From: Sacculina carcini
Taxonomy: Eukaryota; Arthropoda; Thecostraca; Sacculinidae
Length of the DNA stretch: 64,000 nt
NCBI GenBank assembly: GCA_916048095.2
Contig: OU696594.1
Location: 1,272,501 to 1,336,500 of the forward strand
Reading direction: 5' to 3'
Made by a program: the position numbers and the translations under genes. Positions 52,801 through 64,000 of the stretch are shown piece by piece. The notes beneath the pieces were generated by a model. It had not been told where the DNA came from and made no database searches. It saw only the letters and a program-made list of their open reading frames with translations. Every line of letters starts with the position of its first letter. The stretch's first letter is position 1.

Positions 52801-53346
52801 CGGTGATATCAAGTTATTAAAATATTTTGGAAACATTATGATGAAAAAGTGTAGTCATTTTTCATTGTTTCGTGTCTGAGTTCTGAATTATTCAGCACGA
52901 CGGGCATGTATAAATATGAGGCGGTTTAGGCAAACTATTTTGTGAAAATAAATATGAAAATATAGAAATTTAGACTTTTGTATGGGTTTACTCAACTCTT
53001 TTTTAATTCATATTCCTTCTCTCTCATGAATTGAATACAAATTTAATAGTATGAACTGTTTCGCACGACGGGCGGGTTTACATGCTAGGATTTTCATTGT
53101 TTGTTACGTGTTTGTGTTCTGAATTATTCCGCACAATGGGTTGGTTTATATATGAGGCGGGTTGAGGGAAAATATTATGTCAAAATAAAAATAAAAATAT
53201 TCACACTTGCACTTTTCTATTGAGTAAGACACTGATGAGTTTTCATTTTCTTTTTTAATTTGGAATATTTTTATGAATATGAATTATTATGAATATTAAT
53301 TCCATTTTATGAATTCCTCCGCACAACGGGCGGGTTTTAATGCTAG

Positions 53347-54872
53347 TCTATATATATAAAAGAGATCCTCTGTCTGTCTGTTTGTCTGTCCCACCCTCCT
53401 TGGTCACATTTTCAGCAAGCTGCTACTCGGTAACCACTTAATGTACCCGCCAACAGTTTATACCATTACGCTGGAAATTTTCTTGTCTACACGATAGAAT
53501 AAATTTAAAATTTTAAAAATAAAACCAAAAAAAGTTATCGCGGTGAAAAGACAAAATGAACCCTGAAAAATGCGAACATTTTGGTCAATATTCCTACATC
53601 TACTCCTCATAAACCAGAAATGGTACAGCCAAACAGATTATACCACTGTGTAGAGAATATTCTGTTCTACGCGATAGGCTATAATTAATATCCAAAAAGT
53701 AAATATAAAATATGTAAAAAGGACAAAATTTCAGTCTACATTCAAAATTATATTTAAGCTCGACGCGTCCGATTTTTCGTACTTTTTTCTCTATTTCTCA
53801 GCAAATATACATCACACATCTAAATAAATATTACCATCATGCTGGGAATTTTGTTTTCTACAGCACGGTATAAATTTTAATTTTCCAGAGCGTATTAAGA
53901 AAAAGTTACGGCGGTGTGAAGTCAAAATGACAAAGTCAAAAAGGCACTGAAAAACGCGAATATTTTGGTCAATATTCCGCTATCTATTCCTCTTAAACCA
54001 GCAGAGTTACAGTTATAAAAATTATACTATTGTGTAGAAAATTTTGTGTTCTACAAGAAACGCTATAATTTATACCCACAAATGATACAAAAAACGTGTA
54101 AAATTGGAAAAATTCTCAAATACATCCAAAAATTACACTTGAACACCGTGCGACTAAAATTAATTCATTTTTCTACCTATTTCTCAAGAACTATTTGTTA
54201 CACATAAAAATAAATTATACCATTGTGCTGGAAAGTTTGTTTTCTACAATACGGTATAATTCTTAATTTTCCAAAGTGTATCTAAAGGAAGTTACGGCGG
54301 TGTAAAGTCAAATGGACATATTGCCAATTTAACAGCTATTATGCGCACTTGCGATTACACAGGAATATACTACTGTGTAGAGAATTTTGTGTTCTACAAG
54401 AAAATGTATAATTTATACCCACAAATGATACAAAAAACGTGTAAAATTGGCAAAATTCTCAAATACATCCAAAATTACACTTGAACACCGGGTGACTAAA
54501 ATTAATTCATTTTTCTACCCATTTCTCAGGAACTGTTTGTCATACATTAAAATTAATTATACCATCGTGCTAGAAATTTTGTTTTCTACAATACGGTATA
54601 ATTTTTAATTTTCCAAAGTGTATCTGAAGGAAGTTACGGCGGTGTAAAGTCAAAAGCACATATTTCCAATTTGACAGCTATTATGCGCACTTGCGATTAC
54701 AGAGGAATATACACCGATTTAATTTCACTGAAGCCCAATCACAATTAAGAATGCATCATATTAGCTCCAAGCATGGATGGTGTGGTTTTATTGGGTACAG
54801 TTTAATTAATGCTACACTATACTGAATATAAAGGCTTTATTGTCCTCAATAACGTTCCGCACGACGGGCGGG
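53347..54872 (+). mobile_element. Helitron-like non-autonomous element 2 with three subrepeats
   Basis: The start TCTATATATATAAAAGAGAT directly follows CTAG (53343-53346), the expected head-to-tail Helitron joint. Subrepeats at 53647, 54031 and 54374 (periods 384, 343). The fourth subrepeat of elements 1 and 3 is absent. Confidence 0.55.
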
Positions 54873-57714
54873 TAAAATGCTACTGGGAACAAAGTAAACT
54901 ACTGAATTTTACTGTATAATTTAATTGGTTTAATTTCAAGCTGCATAAGCTTAAGCTGCATAAGGATATGGGTTGTAATATCATGCAATGCTAACTATAT
55001 GAATATGCTGTTTAAGCGGACGCATAAATCTGGAATTATAGAGATGACAGAAAGTTTCATTGTTTTGATAGTGTTACACTTCTGAATTACTACACACGAA
55101 GGACGGGTGTGAATTTGAGCAGTGTTGAGGGAAAAACATCGTCAATAATTAAAACAAGAATTTACAAATTTGACTTTTTCTCTTGGTCGTTTTTCATCCA
55201 TTTTCTTTGTGTTTGTTTCGTGTTTGAGTTCTGAATTATTCCGCACGACGGGCAGCTTTAAATAAGAGGTGGGTTGTGGAAAAACGTGTTTTCTAAATTG
55301 AAACATAAATTTCACATTTCGACTTTTATATTGGCTAAAACTTTCCTATGGGTTTGTTTTTCTTTTTCAATTTTCACTAATTTTTTTATTAATTGAATAT
55401 TAATTATATTTTATGAACTGTTCCGCACGACGGGCGGGCTTAAATGTATCTATAAAGAGTGGGTTTAAATGATAGCGAGGTATATGATATTTTGCTAGCA
55501 GTAAATATTCTAGCGATAAAAGTAGAATAGCTCTTAAGCAAATGATTTTGGAGAATGATGTGAACGTTTAAATATATTTTGCGATCTGATGATATATGTA
55601 TTAAGAATAATACGTAGCAGAATATAGATTGCATAATATAATATCGGCTGTAATATCAAGGGCTGTAATATCGGTGTAATCCAAAAAATAACAACTGTAG
55701 GAATATGATGCATTAGTGGAAGCATTAACCGGGAATCATGAGATAATATGATAATGGTGTATAATTATATCGCATTATGCAACAAATGTGAATTTAGCTG
55801 CCTTACAGTTTGGTTCCGATACTATATTGGCGGGTTGAGTATTGGGTACTATATTGGCGGGATAAGTATTGGTGGGCCGCGTGTTTGGGACCCCTGGGGT
55901 AGATAATCTCAGTCTTCTGATTACAAATTATGATCGAATCAGTATATTTTGTGATCACAAACTAATGAGTTGAATCACCTCAGACTAGGCTGAGTGCGGT
56001 CATGATTGGATGGCTGGGTTGGGTTGGGTAGGTTTGACTCAGGTTATATTGGGTTTTAATGATAGCGGAAAATATATAAATTTTAGCAATAAATATTATA
56101 GCGGTAAAAGTAAAATAGTACTTAAGCAAATGATATTGGGGAATGATGTTAAGAAATAAATATAGTTTGGAAACATTCTGATGAAAAGATTTCATCATCT
56201 TTCATTGTTTGTTTCGTGTTTGTGTTCTGAATTATACCACACGACGGGCAGATTTATATATCAGGCGGGTTGAGGGATAATATTTGTCAAAATAAGAACA
56301 AAAATATTCACATTTAGACTTTTCTATTGGTTAAGATATTTATAGGTTACATTTTTTGGTTTTCAATTTGTATTCAATATATTTTATGGATTTGATATGA
56401 ATTTTATTGTATGAATTGTTCCGCGCGACGGGCGGGCTTAAAAAAGTGTTTTTTAGTTCAATTTTTCAAATGGTTCATTTAAAAAAAGGTAATTTTTTTT
56501 TAAATAAAAATGCTCCGCGGTCAGCAACTATAGACAATAGAACGTTCAATTTCCCCTGTATAATTAATCCATACACAAAACCAATGGATTTGACTTCAAA
56601 TATGAATTTTATTGTATGAATTGTTCCGCACGACGGGTGGGTTTAAAAAAGTGTTTTTAGATCATTTTTTCAAATGGTTCATTTGAAAAAAAAAAAAATT
56701 AAAATAAAAATGTTCCGCGGGCAGCAACTGTAGACAATAGAACGTTCAATTTTCCCTGTAGAATTAATCCATACACAAAACCAATGGATTTGACTTCAAA
56801 TATGAATTTTATTGTATGAATTGTTCCGCACGACGGGCGTGTTTAAAAAAGGTGTTTCCATTTTTTAGTTCATTTTTTTCAAATGGTTCATTTAAAAAAA
56901 GGTATTTTTTACAAATAAAAATGCTCCGCGGGCAGCAACTATAGACAATAGAACGTTCAATTTACCCTGTAGAATTAATCCATACACAAAACCAATGGAT
57001 TTGACTTCAAGATCCAGAACGGATCGTGTTCGAGTCCTGAATTATTCAGCACGACGGGCGGGTTTAAAAATGACTCAGGCGGACTGAGGGGAAATATTTT
57101 GTCGAAATAAAAATAATTAAACTTATAATTTTCAATTGATTAATATTTTTATGAGTGTACCCTATTTCATTTTTATTTTTTCATATTTTTTTACGAATTG
57201 AATATGAATTTCATGTTATGAATTGCTCCGCACAACGGGCGGGTTATAATGCTATATATATACATAAAGAAGAAAATATCTGTCTGTCTGTGTATGTATG
57301 CTTGAATATGAGGTGACATAATTGCGCTGGTTCATGGTCCGCTGGTTCAATGATCAGGGGCTTCAAACGCAAACGAAGCGATGGCTCATTTTTATGAAAT
57401 AAAAATGTCCCGCGGGCAGCAATAAAACGTTCAATTTCACCGTATAGAATGAATTCATATACAAAACTAATGGATTTGACTTCAAGAACCAGAACGGATG
57501 GTGTTAGAGTTCTGAATTATTCCTCACGTCGGGCGGGTTTAAATATGAGGCGGGTTGAGTGAAAATATTTTGTCAAAATAAAATTAAATATAATGAAATT
57601 TAGACTTTTTAATTGATTAAGGTCTTCATGAGTTTGCCTTATTTATTTTTAATTTGCAATATTTTTATGAATTGTTCTGCACAACGGGCGGGTTTTAATG
57701 CTAGTATATATATA

Positions 57715-59641
57715 AAAGAGATCCTCTGTCTGTCTGTTTATCTGTCCCACCCTCCTTGGTCACATTTTCAGCAAGCTGATACTCGGTAACCACTTAATGT
57801 ACCCGCCAACAATTTATACCATTACGCTGGAAATTTTCTTGTCTACACGATAAAATAAATTTAAAATTTTAAAAATGAAATCAAAAAAAGTTATCGCGGT
57901 GAAAAGACAAAATGAACCCTGAAAAATGCGAAAATTTTGGTCAATATTCCTACATCTACTCCTCATAAACCGGAAATGGTACAAGTAATACAGATTATAC
58001 CACTGTGTAGAAAATTTTCTGTTCTACAAGATAGGTTATAATTCATATCCAAAAATAGAACATAAAAGATGTAAACATGACAAAATTTCAATCTATATTC
58101 AAAATTATATTTAAACTCCACGCGTCCGATTTTCTATACTTTTTTCTCTATTTATCAAAAACTAATTATCACACATCTAAATAAATAATACCATCATGCT
58201 AGGAATTTTGTTTGCTACAACACGGTATAATTTTTAATCTTCCAAAGTGTATTAAAAAAAAGTTACGGCGGTGTGAAGTGTAAATGACAAAGTCAAAAAG
58301 GCATAATTATCGCACAAAAACGTGAATATTTTGGTCAATATTCCGCTATCTATTCCTCATAAACCAGCAATGGTACAGCTATAAAAATTATACTATTGTG
58401 TAGATAATTTTGTGTTCTACAAGAAAAGTTATAATTTATACCCACAAATGATACAAAAAATGTGTAAAATTGGCAAAATTGTCAAATACATCCAAAATTA
58501 CACTTGAACACCGGGTGACTAAAATTAATTCATTTTTCTACTATTTCTCAATAACTATTTGTCACACATCAAAATTAATTATACCATCGTGCTAGAAATT
58601 TTGTTTTCTACAATACGGTATAATTCTTCATTCTCCAAAGTATATCTGAAGGAAGTTACGGCGGTGTAAAGTTAAAAGGACATATTGCCAATTTGACAGC
58701 TATTATGCTCACTTTCGATTACACCGGAATATACTACTGTGTAGAGAATTTTGTGTTCTACAAGAAAAGGTGTAATTTATACCCACAAATGATACAAAAA
58801 ACGTGTAAAATTGGCAAAATTCTCAAATACATCCAAAATTACACTTGAACACCGGGTGACTACAATTTATTCATTTTTATACCCATTTCTCAGGAACTAT
58901 TTGTCATACATTAAAATTAATTATACCATCGTACTAGAAATTTTGTTTCCTACAGTACGGTATAATTAATAATTTTCCAAAGTGTATCTGAAGGAAGTTA
59001 CGGCGGTGTAAAGTCAAAATGTCATGTTGCAAATTTGACAGCTATTATGCGTACTTGCGATTACACATGAATATACACTGATTAAATTTCACTGAAGTCC
59101 AATCACAAGTTACGCACTTGCGATTACACAGGAATATACTACTGTGTAGAGAATTTTGTGTTCTACAAGATAAGCTATAATTTATACCCACAAATGATAC
59201 AAAAAACGTGTAAAATTGGCAAAATTCTCAAATACATCCAAAATTACACTTGAAAACCGGGCGACTAAAATTAATTCATTTTTCTACTATTTCTCAGTAA
59301 CTATTTGTTACACATAAAAATAAATTATACCATCGTTCTAGAAATCTTGTCTTCTACAATACGGTATAATTTGTAATTTTCCAAAGGGTATCTGAAGGAA
59401 GTTACGGCGGTGTAAAGTCAAAAGGACATATTGCCAATTTGACAGCTATTATGCGCACTTGCGATTACACAGGAATATACACCGATTAAATTTCACTGAA
59501 GCCCAATCACAATTAAGAATGCATCATATTATCTCCAAGCATGGATGGTGTGGTTTTATTGCGTACAGTTTAATTAATGCTACACTCTACTGAATATAAA
59601 GGCTTTATTGTCCTCAATAACGTTCCGCACGACGGGCGGGT
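57715..59641 (+). mobile_element. Helitron-like non-autonomous element 3 with four subrepeats
   Basis: It follows CTAG at 57711-57714, but the initial TC is missing. Subrepeats lie at 58004, 58397, 58738 and 59144 (periods 393, 341, 406), the same spacing as element 1. It is therefore closer to element 1 than to the adjacent element 2. Confidence 0.5.
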
Positions 59642-61787
59642 AAAATGCTATTGGGAACAAAGTAAACTACTGAATTTAACTGTGTAATTTAATTGGTTTA
59701 ATTTCAAGTTGCATAAGCATAAGTTGCATAAGGATATGGGTTGCAATATCATGTAATGCCAGCTTATGCTGTTTTAGCGGAAGCATTAACCTGGAATTAT
59801 AGAGATGACAGAAGGTTGCATTGTGTTGATAGTGTTGTGGAAAAACATGTTTTCTAAATTGAAACATAAATTTCACATTTAGACTTTTATATTAGCTATA
59901 ACTTTCCTGTGGGTTTGTTTTTCTTTTTCAATTTGCACTAATTTTTTTATGAATTGAATATTAATTATATTTTATGAACTGTTCCGCACGACGGGCGAAT
60001 TAAATGTATCTATAAAGAGTGGGTTTAAATGATAGCGAGGTATATGATATTTTGCTAGCAGTAAATATTCTAGCGATAAAAGTAGAATAGCTCTTAAGCA
60101 AATGATTTTGGAGAATGATGTGAACCTTTAAATATATTTTGCGATCTGATGATATATGTATTAGGAATAATACGTAGCAGAATATAGATTGCATAATATA
60201 ATATCGGCTGTAATATCAAGGGCTGTATTATCGGTGTAATCCAAAAAATAACAACTGTATGAATATGATGCATTAGTGGAAGCATTAACCGGGAATTATG
60301 AGATAATATTATGGAAAAAAATTCATTTATATACTGAAAAAATTCATTGTTATTTTGTGTTTTCATTTCGAAATTATTCCTGACGACGGGCGGGCTCAAA
60401 TATGAGGCGGGTTGACTGAATAATATGTCGTCAATTATTTGAATAAGAATATGCAAATTCAGAACAGGAATTTTCTATTGGTTTAGATTTTACAATTTAG
60501 AGTTTTCTATTAGACTGGCTGTTTGCATTTAAATATGTATTACTTTTGTTTTATTAATTGTTCCGCTCGACGGGTGGGTTTAAATATTAAATTTTACCGT
60601 GTAGAATGAGTTCATATACAAAACTCACGGGCTTGACATCAAGATCCAGACTCACTAATGAAAATGTGAATTAAATGGTGTTTAATTAAATAACATTATA
60701 CAATAAATGTGATTTAACCAGTCTTACAATTTGGTTTCTATACTATAATGGCGAGCTGCGAGAAAAGTATTGGTGGGCCGCGTGTTTGAGTCCCCTGGCG
60801 TAAATAATCTCAAGCTTCTGATTAGAAATTATGATTGAATCGGTTCATTTTGTGATCACAAACTAATAAGTTGGATCACCTCAGATTAGGCTGGGTTAGG
60901 TCAAGATGGGGTGGTTGGGTTGGGTTGGGTAGGTTTGACTCAGGTTATATGGGTTTTAATGATAGCGGAAAATATATAAGTTTAAGCAATACATATTATA
61001 GCGGTAAAAGTAAAATAGTACTTAAGCAAATGATGTTGGGGAATGATGCTAAGTAATAAATATAGTCATCATCTTTCATTGTTTTTTTCGTGTTTGTGTT
61101 CTGAATTATACCACACGACGGGCAGATTTATATATCAGGCGGGTTGAGGGATAATATTTGTCAAAATATTAACGAAAATATTCACATTTAGACTTTTCTA
61201 TTGGTTAAGATATTTATAGGCTACATTTTTTGCTTTTCAATTTGTATTCATTATATTTTATGGATTTAATATGAATTTTGTTGTATGAATTGTTCCGCAC
61301 GACAGGCGGGCTTAAAAAAAGTGTTTACATTTTTTAGTTAATATTTTCATATGGTTCATTTAAAAAAAGGTTATTTTTTTAACAAATAGAAATGCTCCGC
61401 GGGCAGCAACTATAGACAATAGAACGTTCAATTTCCCCTGTAGAATTAATCCATACACATGACCAATGGATTTGATTTCAAGATCCAGAACGAATCGTGT
61501 TCGAGTTCTGAATTATTCAGCACGACGGGCGGGTGTGAAAATGACTAAGGCGCACTGAGGGGAAATATTTTGTCGAAATAAAAATAATTAAACTTATAAT
61601 TTTCAATTGATTAATATTTTTATGAGTGTCCCCTATTTCATTTTTAATTTTCCATATTTTTTATGAATTGAATATGAATTTCATGTTATGAATTACTCCG
61701 CACAACGGGCGGGTTTTAATGCTATATATATATATACATAAGGAAGAAATTATCTGTATGTCTGTGTATGTATGCTTGAATATGAGG

Positions 61788-63652
61788 AGGCTTACCACAA
61801 GTGGCTCCAATCACGCTCAGCCGATTCATGGAATGTCTACACTGAGGCCAGACGGCATGCTGAGCATGTGTATTCAGAAGCGGAAACACGTCACTCAAAG
61901 AAACTTGCTGAAAAGCTAACATCTGCCAATGACGCCCACAAATGGTGGTCAACGTTGAAATCCTCAGTGTTTGGACATGACCTGTCTGTCCCTCCTTTAT
62001 TTTCAGCGAACGGTGAGCTCAAAATCAACCCAACAGAGAAGGCAGAGTTGCTTATGGATTACTTCAATACCAAGCAATGTCAAGGGTCCATTCCGTCTGA
62101 CGATTCATCTGTCCTCGCCCCGAAAATCAAAGGCATTGCCTTCCGATCAAAAGAAGTGGCGAATCTCATGAAAGACCTTGATGCCCACGGAGGAACAGAC
62201 CCTCTGAATATGTTTCCGCTATTTTTCAAGAACACGGCAGATACTCTAGCTCCGAAGCTCAGTGCTCTTTTCAGGCGCTTGATGAAGACTGGTTCGTTTC
62301 CATCATGTTGGCGGGTTGCGAATATCACGCCCATACCAAAAGGAACCAATTCAGCTGATGTTGCAAACTACCGGCCAATATCAATTACGCCGATTCTGTC
62401 CAAAATATTCGAGCACTTGATATCTTCCAGACTGTCCAAGTACCTGGAGAGCAACAATCTGCTGTCGGAAAACCAATTTGCATACCGCAAAAAACTCAGC
62501 ACGACTGACGCTCTGCTTACTATCACGCATGAGCTCCAGCAAGTGCTAGACAAAGGCAGTGAAGCCTGGATTGTGCAGTTGGATTTCTCGGCAGCATTTG
62601 ACCGTGTGAGCCACCAGGGCTTGTTGCAAAAACTGAGAAACATTGGAGTCGGCGGCCGTTTGCTAAGGGTTTTGCATCAATTTCTATCCAATCGCGTACA
62701 ACGTGTTGCCATCGATGGAGCATACAGTGGCTGGCAGAGCATTGTGTCCGGTGTCCCGCAGGGAAGTGTGTTGGGTCCTATTTTGTTCAACATTTACACC
62801 GCTGACCTGTACACAACCACACGCAGCCCTGTATATGGATATGCTGATGATATCACCTTGATGGCTGTAATTTCATCTCCTTCGGACAGACCACAGGTGC
62901 GTCAAACGGTCAACGACGATCTCAGCAGCGTCCTGAAGTGGTGTGAGAGGTGGAATATGATGCTGAACACTTCGAAATATAAATGCTTGTTGGTTTCTAG
63001 GTCACGTACCGTTCAGCCTTCACATGGAGCTATCCTCATAAATGACGCCCAACTCAACGTGTGTGATGAGCTCAAAATATTGGGAGTACATGTAGACTCA
63101 AAGCTGACGTTTGAGAGTCACATTCGGAAGCTAGTTTGTTCGGCATCGCGGATACTGGGAATTATAAGAAAGGCATATCGGATGTTCGGTAGCAGCACAA
63201 TCTCAAAAAGTTGTTTTCGCTGTTTCATTTTGCCAATTCTGGAGTACTGCGCCCCCGTGTGGTCTTCTGCTGCGGATTGTCACCTCAATCTCATCAACAG
63301 AGTTGTTAGAACTTGCAAGTTCCTCTGTGGTGACTTGGTTCTTGGTGATCTTTGCCATCGTCGAAATGTCAGCAGCGTGTGCATGCTGTACAAGATCAAG
63401 CACAACGACCATCATCCGATGAGCAAGTCAATTCCTGATGATTTCGTGGCAGCAAGAAGCACACGGTTTACATACAAACAGCATTCCCAGTGCATGGCTC
63501 CAATTCGTTGTCGTACAAAACAATTCCAACGTTGCTTTCTTCCGGCCACTGTGTCTACTTGGAACACGTTGAAGGAGGAAGCTTTCTCGCAGAACAATTT
63601 GAACAAATTCAAGGCCAAAGTAAATGAAATGCTACTGAAAGAGCGGAATTGA
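61788..63652 (+). CDS. Element A (CR1-group LINE) RT, 5-prime truncated plus copy
   Basis: An uninterrupted frame to TGA at 63650-63652. The frame enters from array sequence at 61772, so that ATG is fortuitous. Motifs: GGTDPLNMFPLFFKNTADTL, ITPIPKGTNSADVANYRPIS, ENQFAYRKKLSTTDALLTI, WIVQLDFSAAFDRVSHQGLL, SGVPQGSVLGPILFNIYTAD, YGYADDITL at 62834, LGVHVDSKLTFESHIRKL, PILEYCAPVWSS and a C-terminal TWNTLKEEAFSQNNLNKF. The RT core and thumb look intact, with all catalytic Asp residues. The endonuclease is missing, so it cannot be autonomous. It is nearly the same as the minus copy at 38885-44250. Confidence 0.9.
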
Positions 63653-64000
63653 CTGTTGAGTCTTATTAATTGTATATTTATTCATATTTATTGTTATTTA
63701 TTCATGCTTATTGTTATTTATTTTCTATTTATTTATATTTATTCCTATTTTACTCTCTATTTATTACTATTTATTATTGGTTGTTGTTATTTATTAAATT
63801 ATACTTTTACTCAGTGTTGGCTGTTGTTGTTTATTGAATCATATATATTGTTGTTGCTGTTTATTGAGTCATATTTATTGTTGTTGTTGTTTATTGAATC
63901 ATATTTATTGTTGTTGCTGTTTATTGAATCATATTTATTGTTGTTGTTGTTTATTGAATCATATTTATTGTTGTTGCTGTTTATTGAATCATATTTATTG
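63653..64000 (+). repeat. Element A 3-prime UTR and minisatellite tail
   Basis: TATTTATTCATATTTATTGT-type repeats pass into GTTGTTGTTTATTGAATCAT plus ATTTATT units that run off the window. The same two blocks lie, reversed, at 38578-38884 and 36733-36982. Confidence 0.85.

Larger units (their letters stand above)
45262..61787. repeat. Higher-order array of Helitron-like ends, about 16.5 kb
   Basis: An AT-rich array in which one GC box, typically TTCCGCACGACGGGCGGGTT, recurs about 49 times at 70-300-bp spacing (longer across the three internal blocks). Adjacent AT-rich monomers are similar to one another. Larger units repeat: the anchor TATTGGTGGGCCGC lies near 45600, 50657, 55869 and 60769, giving periods of about 5.06, 5.21 and 4.90 kb. 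The box can fold (CCGC/GCGG) and is followed in places by TTTTAATGCTAG, like a Helitron 3-prime end. TATATATA-AAAG or TATATATACATAAAG starts often come next. All open frames inside are short and shared between units without coding features. Confidence 0.8.

Noticed and set aside
50248..60456. Short minus-strand open frames repeated at 50248, 55440 and 60000 (and similar ones at 50768/55980, 49924/59676)
   Set aside because: They are copied only because the higher-order unit is copied. They are AT-driven, lack motifs, and their boundaries follow chance stop codons.
45262..61787. CRISPR-like reading of the regularly recurring GC box
   Set aside because: The intervening segments are related to each other and variable in length (70-300 bp or more), not unique spacers of constant size, and the context is eukaryotic.
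61772..61787. ATG at 61772 as start of the long RT frame
   Set aside because: It lies in the array repeat (ATGCTTGAATATGAGG), so the in-frame junction with element A is coincidental.

Overview
This looks like a gene-poor, transposon-packed stretch of an invertebrate nuclear genome. An arthropod or another protostome is plausible: there are TTAGG-like minisatellites, R2 elements tied to a 28S rDNA fragment, a CsRn1-type Ty3/gypsy element, CR1-, L2- and Jockey-like LINEs, hAT and Merlin DNA elements, and Helitron-like termini. I see no convincing single-copy host gene. Almost everything that can be named is a mobile element, often nested in another. The species cannot be read from the sequence.

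Layout. 0-1.4 kb: AT-rich flank with a 218-bp duplication and a TTAGG-rich minisatellite. 1.4-9.3 kb: remnants of R2, the RT plus restriction-like-endonuclease LINE that normally sits in 28S rDNA. Copy 1 ends exactly at the 28S sequence that follows the R2 target. A 160-bp piece of the 28S that precedes the target follows. A second R2 copy is split by a CR1-like tail and by a minus-strand LINE. 9.3-12.5 kb: a gag fragment, an LTR-end fragment, an RT fragment, an internally deleted Merlin element and a zinc-knuckle ORF1 fragment. 12.5-20.3 kb: a Jockey-like LINE cut in two by an intact, apparently young CsRn1-clade element (LTRs 446 and 448 bp, 4-bp target duplication, tRNA-Trp primer site, gag, pol). 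20.3-30.5 kb: L2-like fragments and a full-length CR1-like element whose RT carries an in-frame deletion. 30.5-34.7 kb: a dead hAT transposase, a solo LTR with a heat-shock-element motif and a roughly 550-bp foldback palindrome. 34.7-45.2 kb: a decayed LINE, a 1.6-kb hAT derivative and a minus-strand LINE (called element A here) holding an L2-like insertion, which itself holds a tRNA-derived SINE. 45.26-61.79 kb: an AT-rich higher-order array with a period near 5 kb. It carries about 49 copies of a conserved GC box (CCGCACGACGGGCGGG) and Helitron-like 5-prime ends. 61.79-64 kb: a second element A on the plus strand, so the array is bracketed by outward-pointing copies of one LINE.

How parts work together. 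The CsRn1-like element is the only unit that looks complete. Gag and Pol overlap in the -1 frame, and a canonical slippery heptamer TTTAAAC is followed after 6 nt by a 7-bp stem, which predicts programmed -1 frameshifting. Several insertions can be checked inside the window, because the target reading frame is restored across the empty site or an uninterrupted paralogue is present.
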